In this document: positions 1 through 8,767 of the stretch, one piece after another | Position numbering within the stretch: position 1 is the first letter of the stretch | Layout of the letters: each line of letters begins with the position of its first letter | DNA from: Rhodoferax fermentans | GTDB lineage: Bacteria; Pseudomonadota; Gammaproteobacteria; Burkholderiales; Burkholderiaceae_C | Direction of reading: 5' to 3' | Assembly (NCBI RefSeq): GCF_002017865.1 | Contig: NZ_MTJN01000002.1 | Span: 62,001 to 126,000 of the forward strand | DNA: 64,000 nt | Program-made: the position numbers and the translations under genes | Notes under the pieces: generated by a model | Seen by the model: the letters and a program-made list of their open reading frames with translations, nothing else | What the model was told of the DNA's origin: nothing | The model's database searches: none

Positions 1-250
1 ACAGCAGGGTGGCGTTGTAGGTAGGACTGTTGTCCGGCACCAGTGCCGTGGTGGCGGGGTCGAGGATCTCAATCTTGTCCTCGAGGGTGGTTAGAAATAG
101 AGCTGATTGACTGCGCACCAATTCCGAGATGCCATCACAGGTGAGTAACCAGCCGCCATCGGTTGCCGGGTCAACGCGTCGGATGAGCCATTCTTCGTCG
201 CGGATAACAGCACGGGTACCAGGGGCAAGACTCTCAGAACGATCAAACAT
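1..250 (-). CDS. N-terminal part of an unidentified protein, possibly a helicase of a defence operon (runs off left edge)
   Basis: An open frame begins at an ATG at 248-250 and stays open for all 83 codons to the window edge, so the 3' end is missing. It begins MFDRSESLAPGTRAVIRDEE and then has alternating hydrophobic stretches that could form a small beta-rich N-terminal domain. Its start overlaps the stop codon of the WYL regulator by 8 bp, which implies co-transcription and translational coupling. My recollection is that this type of N-terminus (VIRDEEW, LLTCDG, LVR) occurs on SNF2-type helicases such as those of DISARM-like systems, but no helicase motif lies inside the window. The reading frame and overlap are seen; the helicase assignment is inference. 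Confidence 0.6.
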   Translation of the reverse strand, partial: MFDRSESLAPGTRAVIRDEEWLIRRVDPATDGGWLLTCDGISELVRSQSALFLTTLEDKIEILDPATTALVPDNSPTYNATLL

Positions 251-1205
251 ACTTGGCCGCGGCCTCCAGAAAACATTTTTGAACCTTTGACCGCAGTGTC
301 GCAGGCGAAAGCACTTGCACATCCGCGCCATAACGCATGATGTCGCCAATCAGCTCCCGGTCATCCGCATATGGAAACGACAGCACATAGCTGCCATCGG
401 CATCGAAGGCAGTCTCTTGCATCGGGTGCCAGGTCTCGCCAGCCACCCAGCGCGCCCGCTCAGGCGTGAACTTCAATTTGGCCCAAGCCTGCGCCGCACC
501 GTTGAAGATGCCGTAGCTGTTACCCAGGGCCTGGTCAATGGCTTTGGTGGACACTTCTTTGGCTTTGGTTTCCAGCACCTCCAACTGGGTGATGGCATCA
601 ATGCTGAAGTTGCGCACATCGTCCCGCAGGTGGCACCAGGCATCCAGGTACCAGTTATCCCGGTAATGCACCAGACGCTGTGGTGAGACTTCCCGCTCGG
701 TGGTGATGCCGTTTTGTCGGTTGAAATGCCAGATATTCAGGCGCTTACCAGCCATGGTGGCGGCTGCCACCAGCTCAAACGACTTTGCAACCACCTGGCG
801 TTTGCCCGCATGAACAATGCGAATGCGTTTTGCAACGTCCTGGCTGGCCAAACCGTGCTTGTCCATCAATTGGGCCAGGCGCTTCTGAAGGGGTTGCAAC
901 TTGGCGCCCAACAGACCAGGTTCCAGTTGCTCCAACAAATGCTGGATGGTGACCAGGGACAGGATTTCTTCCTGGCTGAACCACAGACCAGGCAATTCGC
1001 TCGCCGTTTGGTCCCGCTCCAACTGGTAGCCACCGAGTTCACGGTTGTAGACGATGGGCACATGGAGTTGGTCACGCAACTTGGCGATGTCGCGCTTGAG
1101 GGTGGCGCGGGAGATTTCCAGCGCTGTCATGAGTTCGTCGGCAGAGATGGCGGCGCGACTGCTCAGCAAGCCCTTGAAACGATAAAGACGCACCACCTCA
1201 CTCAT
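243..1205 (-). CDS. WYL-domain transcriptional regulator
   Basis: About 320 residues. The N-terminal 60 or so residues form a DeoR-like winged helix-turn-helix (VRLYRFKGLLSSRAAISADE, then LEISRATLKRDIAKLRDQL). A WYL domain follows at about 150-235, with the signature DNWYLDAWCH, and then a C-terminal WCX-like region. WYL proteins bind ligands or nucleic acids and often repress phage-defence operons. Three start codons are possible (GTG 1211, ATG 1208, ATG 1205). I chose 1205 because GGGGAG then lies 5 nt upstream. The downstream gene at 1-250 overlaps it, so this is probably the regulator of that operon. A nested inverted repeat lies just upstream at 1282-1334. Confidence 0.9.
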   Translation of the reverse strand: MSEVVRLYRFKGLLSSRAAISADELMTALEISRATLKRDIAKLRDQLHVPIVYNRELGGYQLERDQTASELPGLWFSQEEILSLVTIQHLLEQLEPGLLGAKLQPLQKRLAQLMDKHGLASQDVAKRIRIVHAGKRQVVAKSFELVAAATMAGKRLNIWHFNRQNGITTEREVSPQRLVHYRDNWYLDAWCHLRDDVRNFSIDAITQLEVLETKAKEVSTKAIDQALGNSYGIFNGAAQAWAKLKFTPERARWVAGETWHPMQETAFDADGSYVLSFPYADDRELIGDIMRYGADVQVLSPATLRSKVQKCFLEAAAKYV

Positions 1206-1281
1206 CATCACTCCCCATGGTTACCCGTTTGTTCTTTAACTTTTGATAGACAGGCATTACAAATGATATTCGATTCAATGG

Positions 1282-1334
1282 GCTCCACAGGGCGGGTTTC
1301 ATCAATGAAACTCTCAATTTTTACCCTGTGGAGC
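1282..1334. promoter_or_regulatory. Nested inverted repeats upstream of the WYL regulator
   Basis: A perfect 11-bp inverted repeat (GCTCCACAGGG at 1282-1292, CCCTGTGGAGC at 1324-1334) encloses a second palindrome, GTTTCAT-CA-ATGAAAC at 1296-1311. It sits between the end of the VWA gene and the start of the WYL gene, both on the minus strand. It could be an operator for the WYL protein or an RNA hairpin. There is no strong U-run directly after the outer stem, which argues against a simple terminator. Confidence 0.5.
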
Positions 1335-1378
1335 AGCTCCCTGCGTTCACCCTGTGTGACAGCGTGATAGGTGTCCGG

Positions 1379-2728
1379 TCAGACCGGGTTGTTGGGTGAA
1401 ATGCCAGGCGATGCGACATGCGGCTGGCTACGACCCCTGCCCTCTTGGCCCTTCTTGCGCAAGAAGGCCGGGATAGCCAGATCGGTCTCATCCACGCTGT
1501 AACGGACTTCCGACTTGGCCGACAAGCGACTGGACATGCGCATGGCCGAGAAACACGCTTCCTTGCCCATCATTTCTGGATCGCGCTGGGCTAGTTCACG
1601 CAGGCGCTGCAGCTTTTCTTGTAGCCATGGGTGTTGGCTGAAGCGCGTCTCCAGGTCCGTCAACAGCTTGCGGGCCATCAGGATCTCGCCTTGCTGCACC
1701 AGGGTGTGCAATTCCTGGCTGGATTGGGCGAACTCGACTTCCTGCATGCGGTCCAAAACGCTCTGGTCGGGCGCCAAGGCGGCAAAGGCTGTAGCGTCCA
1801 CTGCGGACAAACTGAGCATGGCCGCGTGGGTGCTGACTGCCTCACCTTCGGGGGTATGGGCTTGCAGTGAGGCTGCCAGCAGGTCACGGGTGTCACCGAC
1901 GGCACTTGGGCTGACATGCAGACGCAGCATCATCCAGCTTTCAGAGTCCCACGCCAGGTCGCTAATTCGGTAACTGCCATCCGGGTTCTTCTGCACCAGG
2001 CCCATGTGTTCGATGATGACACCGGGGGCTGGGATGAGTTTGAGGTCAAGCTGTCGCAGACACAGGGCATGCAGCAGTTGGAACTCTTCGTCAAAGCTGT
2101 CAAACAGGTCTTCTGCGGTCTGACCGTAATACTGTTGCCCACCACCGGCACGGGCCATGGCGATCATCAGGTTTTCATTGAAGCCACCGCCCAGACCAAC
2201 GGTGGTGGTGCTAATGCCACGGGCCAGTAAAGCGCTGCAGTGTTTTTCAATAACAGGGATGTCACACAGACCATGGTTGGCCTGACCATCGGAAAGCAGG
2301 ATCACCCGGGAGATGGAGGAGGCGACGCCGCCTTCGAGCTGTTTGGCACCCGCCTCCCAGCCACCAAAGAGGTTTGTCATGCCACCGCTGACCACTTGAG
2401 ACACCGCTTGTTGGATCCGGCTTGGCTTGGTCATGGCTGTCAGTGGCATCAACACATTGACCTTGTCGTCGTACACCACGACCGAGAGGAAATCAGCCGG
2501 TGTCATGCGCTCGGCAATGTGGGTGACACAACGCAGTGCTTCTGTCAGAGGTTGACCGTCCATGCTGCCGGAACGGTCCACTACCAGGGAGAGACGCTTA
2601 GGGATGATGGTGGCTTTGGCTGTATCAGGTGCATCGGGAGCCTGGACACGGACCAGGACTTCAAGAACACCGCCTTGGGCGGAGACGGCGGATTTGATGG
2701 GTGACAGCAGAATGGTGGCTTGGGTCAT
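1379..2728 (-). CDS. von Willebrand factor type A domain protein
   Basis: 449 residues. The VWA domain occupies roughly residues 44-215, with the metal-ion-dependent adhesion site DRSGSMDG (DxSxS) and the later conserved segments MTNLFGG and ILLSDGQANHG. The C-terminal part, from about 330, is predicted helical with a basic tail. There is no signal peptide, so it is probably cytoplasmic. Such VWA proteins scaffold partner proteins, often beside AAA ATPases, but no partner is visible here. AAGGAG lies 7 nt before the ATG. It is in the same orientation as the WYL gene, 170 bp upstream of it, and may belong to the same accessory unit. Specific function unknown. Confidence 0.88.
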   Translation of the reverse strand: MTQATILLSPIKSAVSAQGGVLEVLVRVQAPDAPDTAKATIIPKRLSLVVDRSGSMDGQPLTEALRCVTHIAERMTPADFLSVVVYDDKVNVLMPLTAMTKPSRIQQAVSQVVSGGMTNLFGGWEAGAKQLEGGVASSISRVILLSDGQANHGLCDIPVIEKHCSALLARGISTTTVGLGGGFNENLMIAMARAGGGQQYYGQTAEDLFDSFDEEFQLLHALCLRQLDLKLIPAPGVIIEHMGLVQKNPDGSYRISDLAWDSESWMMLRLHVSPSAVGDTRDLLAASLQAHTPEGEAVSTHAAMLSLSAVDATAFAALAPDQSVLDRMQEVEFAQSSQELHTLVQQGEILMARKLLTDLETRFSQHPWLQEKLQRLRELAQRDPEMMGKEACFSAMRMSSRLSAKSEVRYSVDETDLAIPAFLRKKGQEGRGRSQPHVASPGISPNNPV

Positions 2729-2910
2729 GGTTTTCTCCTTAGGGGTTGACGATGTGATGACCTCTCAAAGGGCCTGATCCATCGTCGTCAGGTAAAGAGT
2801 TTGGGCTTGCTGAAGTCCACAGCGTGCACCTGTGGGGCTGTTCGTTTACCCAGCCAGTCGCGTGGTTTTACAGGTAAGTCAGGGTCATCTGGTGAGCCTG
2901 GCGTGCGGTG

Positions 2911-3372
2911 TCACTGCTTCGACCGCAGTAGCCTGATGGCGGTCATGGCCAGGCTGACATCGTTGATCTCAACGTCAAAAATTTGGTCATCCGGCTCTCG
3001 GTAAAGGAAGGAACGGGCCAGGATGGTCTCAGCCCAGGTGTCACCATAGGCTTGGTACAGCGGGAGCTCTTTGAAGCGCGGCATCGCCAGCAACAACTTG
3101 ACGACCCTGGGTGCGGGGTTTCTGACCATCCACCTGACGGTGTCGCGAATGTGTTCGGAGCCTGCCAGGTCAAGTTTGCCGGTGGTGGGCACAAACTGGA
3201 GGGTGCGCCGGACATGGGTACTGAAATTGGGGTCGGGCCAGCGCTGGCAGGTCTCAAAATCCCATGAAAGGTACGCTAGGTTCCATGCATCCGGGTCTTC
3301 TGTGAGGATTTGAGACTTGGCCGAGAAACTGTAACTCTCGATGGGCAGGGGTGAGTAGCGTACTGGGGTCAT
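2911..3372 (-). CDS. Hypothetical protein
   Basis: 153 residues from the ATG at 3372, which has AGAGAGGA 6 nt upstream; an earlier in-frame ATG at 3435 lacks this. I do not recognise a family. It is a soluble-looking protein with several Trp/aromatic-rich stretches (WNLAYLSWDFETCQRWPDP) and no membrane segment. The frame ends at TGA 2911-2913 but continues open for another 38 codons after the stop (to 2788), with protein-like, proline-rich sequence. The stop could therefore be a recent nonsense mutation or readthrough site. It lies upstream of the VWA gene on the same strand. Confidence 0.65.
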   Translation of the reverse strand: MTPVRYSPLPIESYSFSAKSQILTEDPDAWNLAYLSWDFETCQRWPDPNFSTHVRRTLQFVPTTGKLDLAGSEHIRDTVRWMVRNPAPRVVKLLLAMPRFKELPLYQAYGDTWAETILARSFLYREPDDQIFDVEINDVSLAMTAIRLLRSKQ

Positions 3373-3659
3373 GGTGATTCCTCTCTGTGTGGATGTGGAA
3401 AGCCATGAGCTTGACGGGTGCAAGGCTCGTGACATGAGCCTGTTCGTCTGGTACGCATCACTTGATGGTCCTTCATGACACCGGGTTGAGCCAAAAACAC
3501 ACCATGAACACCGGATTTGGAGGTTCTACAAACTCATCGCTGGCCGCTGAGCCATCCGAGCTTGAATGTGCTCAACAACAATGGCATGCCGTCGAGGCGC
3601 CATGACCACCATAATCATGGCTCCTTCAGTCAGAACCAAATTTCAGTAAATCGTCGTAG

Positions 3660-3992
3660 ATGGCATTTGAGAATTCACTCAGCAAAATTTCATTGGGCGA
3701 CCACGTTCGCTTCAACGAGGATCGGCTGGCCTTACTAACGCTTGCAGACAAAAAACGACTTGAGGGCCGGGTGGGTGTCGTGCAAGGATACTGGAATTCC
3801 ACAAGAAAGCTGATTGTTGCCTTTCCTGAGCACTGTGGCAGGCCGGTATTGCGCATTCTGGGTGTCGATCCGCGACACCTTGAAAGAGTTATCGAGGAAG
3901 AAATCGCGTCTGGTGATGCGCCCAAAGTCGATGATGAAATTCAAGGCGATTCAAAACTATCCCAGGACGATTTGGACAACCTCTTCGGCTAG
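3660..3992 (+). CDS. Hypothetical protein with a CheY-binding-like C-terminal peptide
   Basis: 110 residues. The central part, about residues 30-75, is beta-rich (GRVGVVQGYW, KLIVAFPE, LRILGVDP). The C-terminus is acidic and ends LSQDDLDNLFG. That ending resembles the short peptides with which FliM (N-terminus) and CheZ (C-terminus) bind CheY; such peptides are short and the match may be fortuitous. No strong ribosome-binding site precedes the ATG. It is flanked by unknown and regulatory genes in accessory DNA. Function unknown. Confidence 0.55.
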   Translation: MAFENSLSKISLGDHVRFNEDRLALLTLADKKRLEGRVGVVQGYWNSTRKLIVAFPEHCGRPVLRILGVDPRHLERVIEEEIASGDAPKVDDEIQGDSKLSQDDLDNLFG

Positions 3993-4010
3993 CGAAACCA
4001 GCCAAATAGT

Positions 4011-4289
4011 TCAGGACGCACTGGTCTCTGCTGGTGACTCTTTCTTGACCAATGAAAATTCTGGATGGCTATCCGTTAGAAGCTGGAACATGGCAAAGAT
4101 GGGGCCAGGCATCTTGCGCGGGTCCTGCGAGCTTTCAAGCGCCTGCCAGGTCCGGGATTGCTGCCCTCCCCGACTGCCGGACTGAACGGGATAGCCCATC
4201 AAGACCGCAGCCTGAACTTGGCTCAAGCCCACCTTGACCCTTGCTGCCTTGAGTTCGTCACCCGTTGGGGTGGGCATTTGCATCTGCAT
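4011..4289 (-). CDS. XRE-type helix-turn-helix protein
   Basis: 92 residues if translation starts at ATG 4289; ATG 4283 and 4277 are in-frame alternatives. The helix-turn-helix is at about residues 11-50 (DELKAARVKVGLSQVQAAVL, then SRTWQALES), matching the small DNA-binding repressors of mobile elements. The frame is open further upstream, but that part reads as antisense to the plus-strand gene at 4401. No clear Shine-Dalgarno sequence is visible. It is divergent from the unknown gene at 4401 and may regulate it. Confidence 0.65.
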   Translation of the reverse strand: MQMQMPTPTGDELKAARVKVGLSQVQAAVLMGYPVQSGSRGGQQSRTWQALESSQDPRKMPGPIFAMFQLLTDSHPEFSLVKKESPAETSAS

Positions 4290-4400
4290 GTTGACGATAA
4301 TTGAAATTAAATTTGGTCGGTGACCAAGCCGACCATGAGGCATCTTAGCCTCGCCAAGGTCAGACAATACCGGCAACGAACTTAACTGCCGAGCCTTGAA

Positions 4401-4733
4401 GTGAAAGAGAAATCCCGCTGGAACGTGCGCCTTGGACCCCTCGAATGGGCCAAGCACACCCATGAGCGTTTGCCCGATGACCCCCTCAAATTGCTGGGTA
4501 GCGCCCGTCACGGCATGCAAATCGGTGCCCTGGCCAAGCTGGGGGATGAATTCGTCCTGGTGGTTGGTGACCATGTGACGCCCTTGAGCAATGCAGACAA
4601 CAAGCATCTTGCCGCAGCGACAGCTCACGCCAAGGTGCTAGATCGGCCGTTTGTTGCTCAGCCAGTGCCTGTGCGCTGCGCCCCTGCTGTGGTGGTGGTT
4701 GTGAAACGGCGGCGCATTCCAGTGCCACATTGA
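4401..4733 (+). CDS. Hypothetical protein
   Basis: 110 residues starting at GTG 4401. An in-frame ATG at 4335 is separated from it by a stop at 4383-4385, so the gene may have lost its 5' end. The residues look protein-like, with a conserved-looking core (LGDEFVLVVGDHVTPLSNAD) and a basic Val-rich tail. I do not recognise a family. It is divergent from the XRE gene and upstream of the SRAP gene, with a long palindrome between them. Moderate doubt that it is a functional gene. Confidence 0.45.
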   Translation: MKEKSRWNVRLGPLEWAKHTHERLPDDPLKLLGSARHGMQIGALAKLGDEFVLVVGDHVTPLSNADNKHLAAATAHAKVLDRPFVAQPVPVRCAPAVVVVVKRRRIPVPH

Positions 4734-4791
4734 CTTGCGCGCCCACTGCGTGGCGGCCTCGCAGGCAGCCGCCGAGGTTGATAAACGACTG

Positions 4792-4825
4792 GCCTGCAGG
4801 GGGAGCAGTCGCTCCCCCTGCAGGC
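4792..4825. repeat. Perfect 15-bp inverted repeat before the SRAP gene
   Basis: GCCTGCAGGGGGAGC at 4792-4806 and its exact complement at 4811-4825 enclose a 4-nt loop, AGTC. The repeat ends 29 bp before the SRAP start codon. No T-run follows, so it is not a standard terminator. It could be an operator, a protected mRNA end or a cruciform. Confidence 0.7.
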
Positions 4826-4854
4826 GCAATCAAGATGGGGCACACTGATATCCC

Positions 4855-5832
4855 ATGTGCTACAGCGCCCAAATCTGGCAAGACTACCGGAAGTATGTCC
4901 GGCAATTCGACGGACAGCTTGATCTGGAAGCGTTCGTGCAGCTTTTCTGGAGCCGCCTGGACAACGACAAGATCAAGATACCCAAGGCCATGGAGATGGC
5001 GTTCACCGACCCATTGAATCCCTCGGAGGAAGGATTCAAGCAAATCCGGGCAGCAGTAGGCATCTGGCAAACCCAGCAGGCACTCAAACTTGAACAGGAG
5101 CTCTTCAAGCAGCGCGCTCGTTTGGCCGATGCACAGCGCGCCTTGCAGTCCAAAACCACCAAGGCAGCACTGGAGGCACAGCGCATCTCAGGCAGCAAGG
5201 TCGAGTGGATTCTGGCCAAGCTGGCAGACCTCCGACGCAGGGAACTCCAGGACGATGACAGCAGAATCTATCCGGGTACTTATGCACCGGTGATGGTGAT
5301 CGAAGACGGTCGGCGGGTGCTCAAACCCATGCGTTACCAATGCCGACCTGCTGGCAAGCCTGTCAGCTATGACCGCCAGTACCCGGGCACCTACAACGCC
5401 AGGCGCGACAACCTGGAGGGATTCTGGAAGCGACAGTTCGGTCACAGCCATGGCCTGATGGTCGTCAATGCCTTCTATGAGCATGTCACCCGTCCACGTC
5501 CAACGGCGGCCAGCACCGGCAACGGTCACGAGGGTGATGGCTTAGAGAATGTGATCCTGGAATTCAGGCCCAGACCTCAGCAAGACATGCTGGTCGCGTG
5601 TTTGTGGTCACACTGGCGTGGTGAAGGCGAGTCCGACCTGGACTCCTTTGCCGCCATCACCGACACCCCACCGGAAGAAGTAGCAGCTGTTGGGCATGAC
5701 CGGTGCATCATTCCGATCAAGTACAAGAACATGGAAGCTTGGTTGAGCCAGAACCCACGTAATCTATCGGACTTGTACGCAATTTTGGATGACCGGCAGC
5801 GGCCATATTTTGAGCATCGCCTCGCGGCCTGA
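4855..5832 (+). CDS. SRAP-domain (HMCES/YedK-like) protein
   Basis: 325 residues beginning MCYSAQ. The Met is removed so that Cys2 is the catalytic residue of SOS-response-associated peptidase (SRAP) proteins, which form thiazolidine crosslinks with abasic sites in single-stranded DNA. Other family signatures are YNARRDNLEGFW (about 183-194) and MVVNAFYEHV (about 201-210, with the catalytic Glu), then LVACLWSHWRG near 245. It is longer than YedK (about 222 aa) because of a coiled-coil-like insert at about 60-130 (QQALKLEQELFKQRARLADA). Long SRAP versions are common on plasmids and integrative elements. The 15-bp palindrome lies just upstream. Confidence 0.9.
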   Translation: MCYSAQIWQDYRKYVRQFDGQLDLEAFVQLFWSRLDNDKIKIPKAMEMAFTDPLNPSEEGFKQIRAAVGIWQTQQALKLEQELFKQRARLADAQRALQSKTTKAALEAQRISGSKVEWILAKLADLRRRELQDDDSRIYPGTYAPVMVIEDGRRVLKPMRYQCRPAGKPVSYDRQYPGTYNARRDNLEGFWKRQFGHSHGLMVVNAFYEHVTRPRPTAASTGNGHEGDGLENVILEFRPRPQQDMLVACLWSHWRGEGESDLDSFAAITDTPPEEVAAVGHDRCIIPIKYKNMEAWLSQNPRNLSDLYAILDDRQRPYFEHRLAA

Positions 5833-6423
5833 CTTGGATTGCGTTGGGCCGTTTCACCTCTACAGATAGTCCCCCGAAGGTTGCGTATTCCGGTCGGACT
5901 GATCACTCGTCAGTGTTCTTATCTATCTGAACGACTCACAATCTGACGACCACGCAGCACCTTATTTTGGCTAGGTGAAACATGAAGTTTCTGATCATTC
6001 CATTGCTTCGCGGGATCGCTAGTCTTGCCAGTTGCTCCGATAAATACAAGAATGGTTCTCAAACAGCCCATTCACAGAGAATTACTGATGCAGAACAAAT
6101 CGTTCCCACCGATTACGGGAAACGGACTTGTCAATTGGAGCAACGGGCTTCTTCCAATACAGGAACCGCATCTATGTTGGCGACAACGAAGGTCTAGGGC
6201 CCGCTGTGAGCTCACCCGCTTAGCGTCAGCTTTTGGAGCGTCGCCGATGCCCGCAAAGGGCCAGTTGCTGTCAGTCGCGAATGACCGCTGTCCGGCAGCC
6301 AAATGACGCTGTCAATTTGCCCCATCAGTAATCCCTTTCAGCAGGGGGCGCCTGGAATGCTAACGGATCAAGGCTGGGTTTTCGCCATTCCCGATGCAAC
6401 AAGTCAAAGAGAAAACTGGTCAA
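5833..6423. other. 590-bp stretch with no clear gene
   Basis: The only candidate is a plus-strand frame at 5982-6197 (71 codons), which begins with a short hydrophobic segment and a possible lipobox (SLASC at residues 14-18). The rest is not protein-like and no ribosome-binding site is evident, so a decayed lipoprotein gene is the most I would propose. The stretch separates the SRAP gene from the convergent recombinase gene. Confidence 0.4.
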
Positions 6424-7047
6424 TCAGATGTCTGTCTGCTCGGCGAGCTCCAGTGCATCTTCGACTTCGATTCCCAGATAACGCACCGTGCTCTCGATTT
6501 TGGTGTGGCCCAGCAGCAGTTGCACTGCCCGAAGGTTCTTGGTTCGGCGATAGATCAGGGTCGCTTTGGTTCTGCGCATGGAATGGGTTCCATATTGGGC
6601 AGGATCTAAACCGATCTCCTTAATCCAACTGTCCAAAATTCGGGCGTACTGTCGCGTGCCCAGATGTGGTGATTCATGAACGCGGCTCGGAAACAAGTAG
6701 TCGTCCGCCTTCAGTGATGACTCTTTGATCCAGGTCTCGACCGCTTCACGAGTAGGCTGTGTGATTTCAAACTGAACCGGCAATGATGTTTTTTGTTGCA
6801 AGACGATGGCGCGGGTCGAGACGCGATCACCATGACAGATGTCATTGACGCGCAATTTCACCAAATCGCAGGCCCTGAGTTTGCTATCCAGCCCCAGATC
6901 AAACAACGCCAGTTCTCGAGTCCTTTTGTTGAGCTGTAGTCGAATCCTGATGGCCCAGATGTCTTTGAGCTTGAGAGGTGACTTTTGACCAACAATTTTT
7001 CCCTTGTTCCATGGAATCTTGGCAGGCGAAGCGGTTGTAGTGTCCAC
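6424..7047 (-). CDS. Tyrosine recombinase, catalytic domain only
   Basis: 207 residues from GTG 7047, with AGGAG 6 nt upstream. It has the tyrosine recombinase residues in order: Arg I in SKLRACDL (about 72), HxxR in THSMRRTKA (about 163), His in LLLGHTKIES (about 184) and the nucleophile Tyr in TVRYLGI (about 194). Full-length integrases are 300-400 aa; this one lacks the core-binding and arm-binding domains, as do many small Burkholderiales recombinases. It may act on the accessory segment here, but no att sites could be identified. Confidence 0.88.
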   Translation of the reverse strand: MDTTTASPAKIPWNKGKIVGQKSPLKLKDIWAIRIRLQLNKRTRELALFDLGLDSKLRACDLVKLRVNDICHGDRVSTRAIVLQQKTSLPVQFEITQPTREAVETWIKESSLKADDYLFPSRVHESPHLGTRQYARILDSWIKEIGLDPAQYGTHSMRRTKATLIYRRTKNLRAVQLLLGHTKIESTVRYLGIEVEDALELAEQTDI

Positions 7048-7366
7048 AATGATCTCCTAAAAGTTGGGGGAGAACAACTGTGGACCGGTTGTGCGAATAG
7101 TCAATTCGATCCGGCCGTGGAATGCCGGACAGCTGACATTGGCCATCGGCTTGTCGGTGCCCACAAGAGCCATTCGACTTTCGCAACTACCTGCTACAAA
7201 GCGGACGGTCAAACGATGGCAGTAAGGCAATGTCTTGCATGATTGATTGCACCGTGGGCATCGCATCGCAAAAGCGTTCACACGGCTTCAAATGCTTGCC
7301 CATGGATCTGGATCCAAGCCTGGGTTCTCACGTTTGAACCGGAGTTCCTCATGATCAGATAGAAAA
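7048..7366. other. Intergenic stretch between recombinase and cusS
   Basis: About 320 bp between the recombinase start and the 3' end of the histidine kinase gene. No open frame here looks like protein, and I see no repeat or strong hairpin. It probably marks the junction between the recombinase region and the copper island. Confidence 0.4.
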
Positions 7367-8767
7367 TCACCGCATCGCTGAAACGCGCGGCAATCTGATT
7401 GTGAACGCGGTGATGGTTGTCGATGAGGCTGCAGAAATGCTTCCTCCATGTGCTAAGACGATGGACTTGGCAATTGCCAGACCGAGGCCAGTTCCGTCAC
7501 GGCGTTGACGTGCAGTGTCAACTCTGAAAAATCGATCAAAAATACGTTCCAGATATTCCTCTGGAATGAAATCACCCGTGTTTTCAATTCTCATCAAAAC
7601 CCAATCGGATTCCTGCGAAATGCAAACATTAATCGATCCATTTGGTGCCGAATGTCGAATGGCGTTGGACATAATATTCCCAATGGCCCGCCTCAACATA
7701 AACCTGTCGGCATTCACGATCGCGTCACCTTCAAGGATGAGCCGTAATCCCTTTTCTTCTGCCACAGCATCATAGTAATCAAAGAGAGCTTTGATCTCCT
7801 GAGCCAGCGTAATTGACGTGCAGCCTGATGCCGTCAAACTGTTTTCGGACTTGGCTAACAGAAGCATGTCTGAAATCATCCGGGTCATATGATCCAATTC
7901 TTCGGCGTTCGATTCAAGAATGCTGCGGTACTCATCGGCACTGCGCATTCGCGTTAACGAGACTTGGGTCTCAGTCATCAGGTTACTGACAGGCGTACGT
8001 AATTCATGCGCAATATCTGAAGAAAAATCGGAAAGGCGCTCAAAGGCTTCTTCAAGGCGGGCCAGCATGTCATTGAGTGACTGCGCAAGCTCTTCTAGCT
8101 CGAGTGGCACTGAATCTACCTTTACACGTCGATTGAGCTGTTGAGCCGTTACAACCTGAGCTTGATCGCGCATGGCGCGCAGGGGTTGCAGTCCACGTCT
8201 CACAGCAGCCCATCCGAGCAAGCCGCTAAAAGCAGCAGCAACTGCGACAAACAGCCATAAGGTTTGCACGAACGACTGCATGTATGCCAGGTGATGCATG
8301 ATGTCCATGGACGTCGCCACGATGACCTTGACCCCGGGATCAGTACCAATCGACACCTCATCGGCAATGCCCCGATACGACTGCTCACTAGACTGCCACC
8401 GGAAAGGTTTGTTCGGGTGATTGGCGGCGCTTGACATGACCAATTCTTTGGGGAAAGTAGCGTCAGGTGTGGAAAAGATCGTCTCGCCCTTTGCGTCATA
8501 CACGATCAAGTCCAAACCATAGTGGCCGACGAGTGCATCATTTAGAACTTGCGTAATCTGTTGGCGATCACTTGGTGAGTCAAATTTTTCAAAGGTATGA
8601 CGAGTCAACATCATTTTGGCCGTCAAAACCTCCATATCTTGTTCTTCAAAGTGCTTTTCAACCGTTGAGGAAATGACAAACCCGAGTGTCATTAGAACCA
8701 CGGTAGAAGTAATCGAAAATAGTAAAGTCAGCTCCAGCGTGATTGATCTTTTTCTGTTCAGGCGCAA
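7367..8767 (-). CDS. cusS: Copper-responsive sensor histidine kinase (CusS/CopS type)
   Basis: 466 residues. There are two membrane segments, at about 11-31 and 165-187, flanking a periplasmic sensor of about 130 residues. A HAMP domain follows, then the H-box ([20 protein letters not shown], His about 252), N-box ([13 protein letters not shown]), F/G boxes ([20 protein letters not shown]). This is the heavy-metal sensor kinase family. The start is TTG 8767, overlapping cusR by 10 bp, with GGAG inside the end of cusR as its ribosome-binding site, so the two are translationally coupled. It is expected to sense periplasmic copper and phosphorylate the adjacent regulator. Confidence 0.93.
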   Translation of the reverse strand: MRLNRKRSITLELTLLFSITSTVVLMTLGFVISSTVEKHFEEQDMEVLTAKMMLTRHTFEKFDSPSDRQQITQVLNDALVGHYGLDLIVYDAKGETIFSTPDATFPKELVMSSAANHPNKPFRWQSSEQSYRGIADEVSIGTDPGVKVIVATSMDIMHHLAYMQSFVQTLWLFVAVAAAFSGLLGWAAVRRGLQPLRAMRDQAQVVTAQQLNRRVKVDSVPLELEELAQSLNDMLARLEEAFERLSDFSSDIAHELRTPVSNLMTETQVSLTRMRSADEYRSILESNAEELDHMTRMISDMLLLAKSENSLTASGCTSITLAQEIKALFDYYDAVAEEKGLRLILEGDAIVNADRFMLRRAIGNIMSNAIRHSAPNGSINVCISQESDWVLMRIENTGDFIPEEYLERIFDRFFRVDTARQRRDGTGLGLAIAKSIVLAHGGSISAASSTTITAFTIRLPRVSAMR

